Positions 14,356 to 22,500 of a stretch of 22,500 nucleotides of DNA are shown piece after piece. The stretch is from Bigelowiella natans CCMP2755 (taxonomy: Eukaryota; Cercozoa; Chlorarachniophyceae), in the NCBI GenBank assembly GCA_000320545.1, contig ADNK01000104.1, positions 1-22,500 on the forward strand, written 5' to 3'. Numbering within the stretch: the first letter of the stretch is position 1; every line of letters starts with the position of its first letter. The translations under genes and the position numbers were made by a program. Under the pieces are notes generated by a model that was not told the DNA's origin, ran no database searches, and worked only from the letters and a program-made list of their open reading frames with translations.

Positions 14356-15680
14356 CTTCTACTTGCGACAGGCCATTTCCGGAAGTCGTAGACCAAAAAA
14401 TGGGGAGATATTTCGGACACTTTTGGCTCCGATGTCGGGAGCTGGGCGTGGAAACTCATTGTCGCAGAGGATGTTCACCCTTGCTTTCCCATTGTTTGAT
14501 GACACCGAGACTCGTCGACGGTGGCCAGAATCGGGAAAGGCAAGAATTAATCCAATGACAATCCCGTCCAACTCGAACGTCTTCACCCAGGCGTGTCGGG
14601 GAACAAGAATGATTACATTCAAAAATATATGTACATGAAGAGGCAACACATCATGTTCAATCTGGTTTGAAGTGTTCAGCCAAGTGCCGACGGAGACAGG
14701 GGGGCGGTGGATTCTTGGCGGCGGGGATTGGTGAGGGTAGCAGACACTACAGTATGTAGTCCCTACCGAGGGATGGGGTCCCTGGCAAGGGTAGGTTGTG
14801 AGAGTGTCTGTGTGATTTGATGTTGCACGACGGTCATGGCAAGTTATGGATTGATACGGGTCGGATTCCCGATTGGACTGGATAAGGACATTTTTCGGTT
14901 AAGACAGCTTATTTTGGTTGTCGCAGGCACCAGATCGGACAGAGAAGGAACGCTCCTTGAGCGCTCTCGGAAGCACGTCGGGATGGCGCTCAATGCTGCA
15001 GGTGGAGGCCAACCTAACCCACCACCTGCCCCCCATCTACGCCTTTATGTTTTGATGTATTGGTGTGGATACGAGCAGGCGAATGGTCACATCCCTTAGT
15101 GTTGTTCCCGGCAGTGCTCGGTGGTGCCAGTTCAATGTTTTGGATGCCAGATAACGTCTGATTTGAAACGATTTTGTCTTTGGCAATAAGTTGCGATGGA
15201 CGTGGCGGGAGTGGTCTGGGTTGAATCTGTCCACGCTGCGGAAAATTATGATTCTGGAGTTGGTGAGATCATCGCCATGAGTCGCTTGTAGACCTCATTA
15301 ACTGACAAGTATGTTTTTTCGGGTTGAGAAGTCCTCACGCTAGGATGGGCTCTTCTGGCCATCGGTGAGTAGTGTAGAGTTTCTTCTCCATTCCTACAGA
15401 CTTATACGTTCCTCACTAAATGTTTAAAGGTGTAGTCTTCTCGGTCGCCTTTACAATTTTCCTATCCAGCCTGTACATATTCGGTGAGAAACCAAACCGT
15501 TCTCCACGACAAATCATTGAGCCTTTGCCATGAATAATGGCCTGACGTTTAAGGTTTGATTCATCTATCTGTCTCCCCAAACAAAAGGCTCCCCTTGTGT
15601 AAGAGAAGAGGGACCTCTTGGTCCTGCAAAGCAGTACGGGGAAGATAACAAACATAGAGGCCAAACGAGAGCCTTAGCCA
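14356..15680. other. Divergent spacer between P450 and phosphatase genes
   Basis: About 1.3 kb between two divergent genes, expected to hold both promoters. It contains the hairpin listed at 14742-14809 and a possible P450 5' exon frame (minus, 14649-14359). The minus-strand frame 15664-15416 and the plus frame 14836-15099 show no family features I can name. Confidence 0.6.
14742..14809 (+). other. Extended hairpin with three nested stems
   Basis: Three complementary pairs are nested in order: AGACACT (14742-14748) with AGTGTCT (14803-14809), CCTACC (14762-14767) with GGTAGG (14790-14795), and AGGGA (14769-14773) with TCCCT (14779-14783). The result is a 68-base imperfect hairpin in otherwise non-coding DNA. 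It could be a structured RNA precursor, a leader element or chance; the transcribed strand is unknown. Confidence 0.4.
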
Positions 15681-16189
15681 ATGGAAAATCCAAATACATA
15701 CTTAACGAACCATTCAAGGCTGACGTTCTTAGGTTTTACCTTAACCTCTTCTAAGACAACAATCCTTTCAAAAATAGCTTCTTTTCTTCCACGATCAGAC
15801 TAAATTCCGTCGATAAAAAAGAGGGGGGGCCACCCTTAGGTCGCTATTGCTTTAGATAAACCCTGAATCTCTGTTGATCGTACACGTCCTCATGATTTAT
15901 GGATATCTGTTGCTCTATTTAGGATCAATAGCGATGGCTATTGCTCCGGGGAGAAAAAGAGGAAGACATCAAAGGGTATTTGTACTGTCTTAGTGCAGCC
16001 CGCATGCGAAATCACTGAGACAGGCATTCTCATTTTACGTTCTGGCAGTTCAATGAAAGAGGCTACTCCAAATATTTCATATCCCCCTCTCTCCGCCCCC
16101 CACCAATTCTTTCTGTTTGCAAATGTTTTGTACCAGGATCTACAGGAGGATCTGAAGCGAATAAAGAGCTCACTTAATATTGACATGGT

Positions 16190-16227
<38 letters not shown>

Positions 16228-17789
16228 GCCACGCATGCTGCTCCAGATGCGTCGTTCAGTCTCTTTCTCCTGACATGGGGGGATTTCGTCACAGTTATAT
16301 ATATTTTCTAAAATAAACTTCCAGGTGGTGACCTTGCTCACGCACCATGAAATGCAAGTCATGGAGTGTGCAGGTCGTTGAATCTAATGGTGGACGCTCG
16401 CGATGATTATGATGATGATGATGATGATGAACACAAGCAATTTCCAAGATATGCAACAACGATGCTTTTACTCAGATATGGGGGTCCGGTTGGAACGCTT
16501 AGGGATGCGATGGATACACTTCCCCGTGAGAATAACCCCGAAAATGCTTACCAAACTTCAAATTTTCTTTTTTAAAAGTTGAGGCCTGTGGTGCTCGGCC
16601 TTTTCTGTCTCGCAGTATACCTCTCTCGCTGGGCATATCTTTTTAGTACTGATGACGCTCTTGCGGTTCAAATTATCTAAACGCAAATGCTGTCTGTGTT
16701 ACATAAGATTCGTGATAAATGGGTGCCTCTACCAGGACAGACGAAGGCATTCCTCAACGACCTGGTGAAACCAGAATTCTTTAAATTATATTTGCCAGTA
16801 AACTAAATAGAGCCCCGTATAATATATATTCTAAGAGTGCTCATTATCATCATCTTGCTCGTTTCCTCTTTTCTTCGGCTTGCATTGCTCTAAGATCGTG
16901 CCTATAGCCGAATCTCTGTGCGAAGGCAAACGGGTATTAGCTCCAGCACTAAATGCAGGCATGCACAGAGCAGAGTAGCAGTAGTAACAGCAGAAAATAC
17001 ACACTAATTTGACCAGGATCAAAGCTGACTTGTATGGTTGTATGATAAAGTCACGGATATCATTGACGCAGTTTCGTAATCTTTACTACACAACGCTTAT
17101 ACCCATAGATTCTCGTGCATTGTAATGGTGGAAAGGGGCGCACAGGAACGGTGGTGGCTGCAACACTAGGTGTGTTTAGTGGTGAAGCTAAAGGGGATTT
17201 TGAGTGTCTTTCATTCATGCCATAAAACCCGTTTCCATGTGGACTTTGTTGGCCAATCCAATGATATGTTTAATCTGCGTTCTGTACCTTTCTTTACGTA
17301 TTATCGAAGCATCAAATATTGTCCGAGCGCATACGAAATGGCCCGATGAAGAGCATGGAGGCACAGTAGCAGCAGGTTCGGTCAGGATTGCTCAGTACCT
17401 CTCTCCCTCTCGATTGGATTTTTGCCCGGATAGAGACCGTGGCTATTACTAATGTGGTTTTCAACTTTTCAGAGTCTTTAGGATGTCTGTCCGGGACTTT
17501 TCTTAAAGACGCTATTGCGCGAATGAGAAAGGCGAGACCAGGAATGGTAGATGAGTCTTCTGGAAGATTCAGAAATGATAGAGAATAGAAAGGAATACTA
17601 GCAGCAAAATTAGACACGGTTTTTGCCATGAATTAAATTTCTTGTAGCAGCGCAAGTAGATTTCGGTATTATTATATAGAATCATACTACATTGCCAAGG
17701 TATCACTGATACATTCATTTGTTTTTCAGTTGAAGAATCCCCTGCAGCAGCTCTATCTTCTCACACACATTTATAGACAAAGGTTCTAG
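15681..17789 (+). CDS. CDKN3-like dual-specificity protein phosphatase, 10 exons
   Basis: Exons: 15681-15732, 15923-15975, 16137-16187, 16325-16373, 16476-16525, 16708-16764, 16895-16933, 17109-17169, 17473-17546 and 17730-17789. Every junction is GT-AG and in phase; 546 bases, 181 residues. The product carries the cysteine-phosphatase P-loop VHCNGGKGRTG: nucleophile Cys about residue 122, phosphate-binding Arg about 128. The general acid is Asp about 88 in FPIRDKWVP. Ahead of these are IAPGRKRGRHQRDLQEDL and VVTLL; after them comes the helix AIARMRKARPGM, then LKNPLQQLYL. This order is that of compact CDKN3-like phosphatases, which remove phosphate from Tyr and/or Ser/Thr of proteins. The real substrate is unknown. 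There is no targeting or membrane segment, so it is probably cytosolic or nuclear. All catalytic residues are present. Exon 10 sits behind a strong TTTTTCAG acceptor. The start at 15681 is the first ATG giving a phase match to exon 2. Confidence 0.92.
16190..16224. repeat. (TC)n microsatellite in a phosphatase intron
   Basis: A CT run just after the donor of intron 16188-16324. It begins directly at the exon 3 end, so the donor (GTTACT) is part of the repeat border. Confidence 0.9.
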
Positions 17790-18502
17790 TAAGGGCAGTC
17801 GATATGCCACCTGATCTCATCATCAATCTCACTGTGAGACTGTTATAGCATCGCACGCACATGCACCGCTTCGAGTTTATAGTTCTAGACCAATGAAACG
17901 ATTAATTGTGGGCCTTTAATTAACATTTTCATCACGATCTAAGTTTAATTGTATTTACTGCCTGTAAGAGAACACGTGCAGCCGTGATTAACATAATTTG
18001 TCACCATGAATATTGCTCGATCGCGCTGTAGACTGCATGCTGTATAGCGGTCAAGTTTGAAAACATAAATTGATGCACGAGCAATGGCACTGCGGATACT
18101 TTGTTGTCATGTACATCACAATCTATATATCCATTATACCATAGCGGTAGCAGATCTTGAGGTACATGTGTTTCTTGCAACCGTATCGTAGGCGCACAGT
18201 TGTGAAGCATTACACGCATAGCGTCTCGGCATCCATTTCTGCTCACTCACCGATCGTATATGGATAACGCTCTATTTAGCGCTTAATTTAATTGTGCATA
18301 TCTAGTAGACACATTAAAGTGGCACAAATACCACGCTCCTTCCACTACGATACGATGAGCACCGCAAGCCTGTCTCACTTTCATGCAATATGTTAAAGTT
18401 TATGTCGCTTTCATATCACCACCGGCGTGTTGCACAAACGCACATGCACTAGTGCACAGGAGCTGCAAAGGAGCGAGGCATTAGTTCTCATTCCGCCAGC
18501 TA
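17790..18502. other. Convergent spacer between phosphatase and LYR genes
   Basis: About 700 bases between convergent genes. It holds a minus-strand frame 18246-18001 (81 codons, starting MSRNGCRDAM) that reads like protein but matches nothing I know and has no clear splice partners. No canonical AATAAA was found close to either gene end. Confidence 0.5.
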
Positions 18503-20316
<1,814 letters not shown>

Positions 20317-20432
20317 GAGGAGGGGGGGCGGGGGCCGAGACGAAGCGCGGAGCAGGTTTCCTCCGACGATTCCGGTTCCAAATATTGCCGCAAAAACGTT
20401 CGTGGATATGTTTCCATTTTATTGCTGCGACA
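20317..20432. promoter_or_regulatory. Presumed bidirectional promoter of the LYR and uL24 genes
   Basis: Only about 116 bases (227 if uL24 starts at 20544) separate the start codons of two divergent genes whose products are both expected in mitochondria. The interval contains a G-run (GGGGGGGCGGGG) next to the LYR start. No TATA box is evident. Shared control is inference from layout. Confidence 0.4.
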
Positions 20433-21643
20433 ATGAAAATTGTTGTCGCAACTCCAAAATCCCTCTGGATCCCCCACGCTAACCCTGCCCCCAGAGCTTG
20501 CGGACGGGTGTCACCACCACCACCACCCACCACCACCACCACCATGCAGCAGACCATGACGGGGTTTGAGAAGATGCTGCTCCGCAAGGGCATGCGCATC
20601 AACAAGAGGCTACCGATAAAGATCCACGATTGGAAGATCTTCCGGGGCGACCGGGTGCTAGTCCGCACAGGGCCGAGCAAGGGAGAGGTAGTAGCATTTA
20701 TTACGAAGGGAGAGGGTGGAAAAGAGTTTCATTCTAATCACGCCTTTCTTCGGGACCAATGAGAGGCAATTCTCACATGCTCCCTCTTCGTTTTTGGCCT
20801 TACCCCCCCCCCCCCCCCAAACATCCATGCTAAATCCACGAGTAGTAGCTTCCCCACAGGGGAACTGAAATCATCGTTTTCCTCTTGATGATGCTTCGAT
20901 TCCCTACACATTAAGAATCGTATGTATAAATATTATACACACACATGGATTGTTCACATAGACCGGTCGGGTCGTAGCGTGCGACAAGTACAAGAATCGT
21001 GTCGTCGTGGAGGGCGTCAACCTAAGGAGAAGGCTGCGGAATGGGAAGTTCGTGATGGCGGAGGACACAATACACTATTCAAACGTCAACCTACTGGACC
21101 CTGAGACGGGAAAACCGACGCGAGTGAAGTGGAGGTTCCTCGAGGATGGCGAAAAGGTGAGGATAGCTGTCAAGTCGGGGGCCATGATACCGATCCCTGA
21201 CCAGAAAGAATTCGACCCGCCCAAAAAACCTTTCAACGAGCAGAAGGATACTGGATTGGACCTCGCAATGAAAGACGTAAGATAATTTATGCCGATGGTG
21301 AATGTGCTTGTAGTGGTGGTGATAATGGGAAGGAAGAGGGTTAGAAAGTGACGCAGAGTAGCCAGGGAGAAGTCTCACAACATGACTTGAAGCGACAGCA
21401 CAGCAGTAGTAGTTTGTGATTTTCCCCTGCCCGTCCCTCTTCACTCTTTTCCGAGGATGCTTGTATACGGCATCATGTTATCTGGGTCCTTCCCACAGCT
21501 ACTTCATTATTACAACAGAGAGAAAATGATAACTATTTCCGCTATGTTGTTTGCAGACGTACACCGCTGCCAAGGAAGCAGCAGCAGCTGCCCAGGAAGA
21601 GGATGAAGTTGTCGTTGCGGAAGAGATAACGCCCAAGTCGTAG
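20433..21643 (+). CDS. Mitochondrial-type 50S ribosomal protein uL24 (L24), 3 exons
   Basis: Exons 20433-20687 (or from 20544), 20962-21276 and 21557-21643, joined in phase 0 across introns of 274 and 280 bases. The KOW-type core spans the first splice: IFRGDRVLVRTGPSKGE joins TGRVVACDKYKNRVVVEG. It is followed by VNLRRRL and HYSNVNLLDPETGKPTRVKW, the pattern of bacterial and organellar L24. uL24 binds 23S-type rRNA early in large-subunit assembly. With the start at 20544 (MQQTMTGFEKMLLRKG) the protein has 181 residues. An in-frame ATG at 20433 adds 37 residues rich in Pro/Thr (part of it a CAC repeat) that could serve as a targeting peptide; I cannot decide. A mitochondrial rather than plastid home is inferred from the LRKGMRINKRLPIKIHDWKI leader and the long C-terminal part. 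The C-terminus ends in an Ala/Glu-rich tail (EAAAAAQEEDEVVV). Confidence 0.93.
20803..20818. repeat. C16 homopolymer
   Basis: An uninterrupted run of about 16 cytosines in the first intron of the uL24 gene. Length may be unreliable in assembly. Confidence 0.85.
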
Positions 21644-21791
21644 ATCTAGCTCCCTAGATTCGCATAGAGCATTGTAGCAGCCCACTCTACACCGTTGCGA
21701 CCGCGGATACTGACTTATCCAACATGTTTATATAATACAATGTGCTTGAATTTGCATACTGATTTGCAATACGATGCTGCATGCCTGCATA

Positions 21792-21793
<2 letters not shown>

Positions 21794-21841
<48 letters not shown>
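21794..21841. repeat. (TA)n microsatellite
   Basis: A TA run about 150 bases downstream of the uL24 stop codon, ahead of its candidate poly(A) signal. Confidence 0.9.
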
Positions 21842-21846
<5 letters not shown>

Positions 21847-21895
21847 GCGCCATGCACAAATATATCCAAACTATTGCTTATAGCTGACTTCAGTA

Positions 21896-21901
21896 AATAA
21901 A
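21896..21901 (+). terminator. Putative polyadenylation signal of uL24
   Basis: AATAAA about 250 bases after the uL24 stop codon, in AT-rich DNA just before the 21921-22136 repeat element. Confidence 0.4.
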
Positions 21902-21920
21902 ACATTTAAGAAAACTTAGA

Positions 21921-22136
21921 GGCAGAGCCCTTTAGGCCATGCCGCGTACGCACGTACGAACACATGTAGTTTCACACACATGTTCTTAACATCATATGTC
22001 GTTTTATACATATGTTCTTACCCAAAACACACATGTACCAAAAGCACATATGTTCTAAAGCACACATGGTCTATGTCACATATGTTCTGAAGTACACATG
22101 TGCTGTTAAAGGCGGTACGCGGCAGAGCCCTTTAGG
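21921..22136. repeat. Structured element: direct repeats, inverted repeats and a 16-bp-periodic palindrome array
   Basis: GGCAGAGCCCTTTAGG occurs at 21921-21936 and again, exactly, at 22121-22136, 200 bases apart. Just inside, TGCCGCGTAC (21940-21949) is matched by its perfect reverse complement at 22115-22124. Between them are nine ACATGT/ACATATGT-like cores. Their ATG G positions are about 21966, 21982, 21998, 22014, 22035, 22052, 22068, 22084 and 22100, that is spacings of 16, 16, 16, 21, 17, 16, 16, 16. Several cores are followed by TCT. No ORF explains the pattern. It may be a protein-binding array, a foldback element or a satellite unit. Confidence 0.8.
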
Positions 22137-22500
22137 TATGCCTAAAATAAATGCGCGTGGCCTTTGTCAAGCGTAGACATATTTTCAGGCTCAACCACAT
22201 ATACGCATACTTGTTTTACTTATTAATCAAATAACAGTTAATGTCGAGCGCTGATGTATCAGCAAGACTCATGCAATATGATGTGAGTTAGCGTGTTGGT
22301 GTGCTATGGACAACCTATGCTGCATCATTATCATCATCATCATCGCTAATATGGATATGTATTGCAAACATGAGAAGGATGTAATGATATGATAAAAAAA
22401 AATCCAATACATTGTGCCACCCTAATGTAGCTATGCAAAGCGGCGGCTACAACGCTTAAGTTGTATGTGTTGGTTAAGACATGACTAACGTTTAACAATA
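22137..22500. other. Spacer with no recognised gene
   Basis: The right end of the window. Apart from a short CAT run near 22328-22344 and an A-run near 22395 I see no gene, splice pattern or long ORF. Confidence 0.6.

Noticed and set aside
14359-14649. Minus-strand 96-codon ORF as a firm first exon of the P450
   Set aside because: The hydrophobic start is suggestive, but I found no donor/acceptor pair that joins it in phase to AIPSVPRH with good sites. It is kept only as a possibility in the P450 entry.
15570-16186. Minus-strand frames reading like a cyclic-nucleotide-binding domain (GYEIFGVASFIELPERK, then SDRGRKEAIFERIVVLEE)
   Set aside because: They lie antisense to exons 1-3 of the phosphatase gene, whose plus-strand exons match a family precisely and in phase. 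The minus reading is a shadow.
17312-17629. Minus-strand 105-codon ORF starting MAKTVSNFAASIPF
   Set aside because: It is the reverse complement of phosphatase exon 9 and its flanking introns; the plus strand carries AIARMRKARPGM in the right place.
20803-20818. C16 run as a functional element
   Set aside because: Homopolymers of this size are common in repeat-rich introns and prone to assembly error; no supporting context.

Overview
The window is nuclear DNA of an intron-rich eukaryote. Coding sequence is broken into short exons (many only 40-80 bases) by GT-AG introns of about 70-420 bases. Dinucleotide and trinucleotide microsatellites are dense in introns and spacers. No bacterial operon, rRNA, tRNA or CRISPR array was recognised. 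A DUF4336-type protein, a CDKN3-like dual-specificity phosphatase, a LYR protein, a mitochondrial-type uL24 and a P450 with the signature FSQGARKCPG would suit a microalga or other protist, perhaps a stramenopile. That placement is a guess from protein flavour, not a demonstrated assignment.

Layout, left to right: (1) 1-2528, minus: a DUF4336-domain gene, 11 exons visible, 3' end cut by the window edge. (2) 2807-3707, minus: a doubtful small single-pass membrane protein. (3) 3708-4935: AT-rich spacer holding one unexplained 161-codon ORF. (4) 4936-10548, plus: a 12-exon gene for a six-finger C2H2 protein of about 1122 residues, with long Q/A/N/G-rich stretches and an unrecognised ordered block. 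(5) 10549-12586: spacer with a poly(A) signal, palindromic repeats, a 57-bp tandem hairpin repeat and a decayed copy of the neighbouring P450 haem loop. (6) 12587-14355, minus: cytochrome P450, two exons. (7) 14356-15680: spacer with a strong predicted hairpin. (8) 15681-17789, plus: a complete 10-exon dual-specificity phosphatase. (9) 18503-20316, minus: a six-exon LYR-motif protein. (10) 20433-21643, plus: mitochondrial-type ribosomal protein uL24, three exons, divergent from the LYR gene across about 116 bp. (11) 21644-22500: poly(A) signal, a TA run, and a curious element of 16-bp-periodic palindromic cores between direct and inverted repeats.

Gene models were built by eye. I joined exons only where splice sites, codon phase and family-like sequence agreed, and every total CDS length is a multiple of three. 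The phosphatase, zinc-finger, LYR, uL24 and P450 models are internally consistent. The exact starts of P450 and uL24, the exon 10 end of the DUF4336 gene, and the small membrane-protein gene are the weak points. The only functional grouping visible is the divergent LYR/uL24 pair, both expected in mitochondria. The other genes look unrelated.
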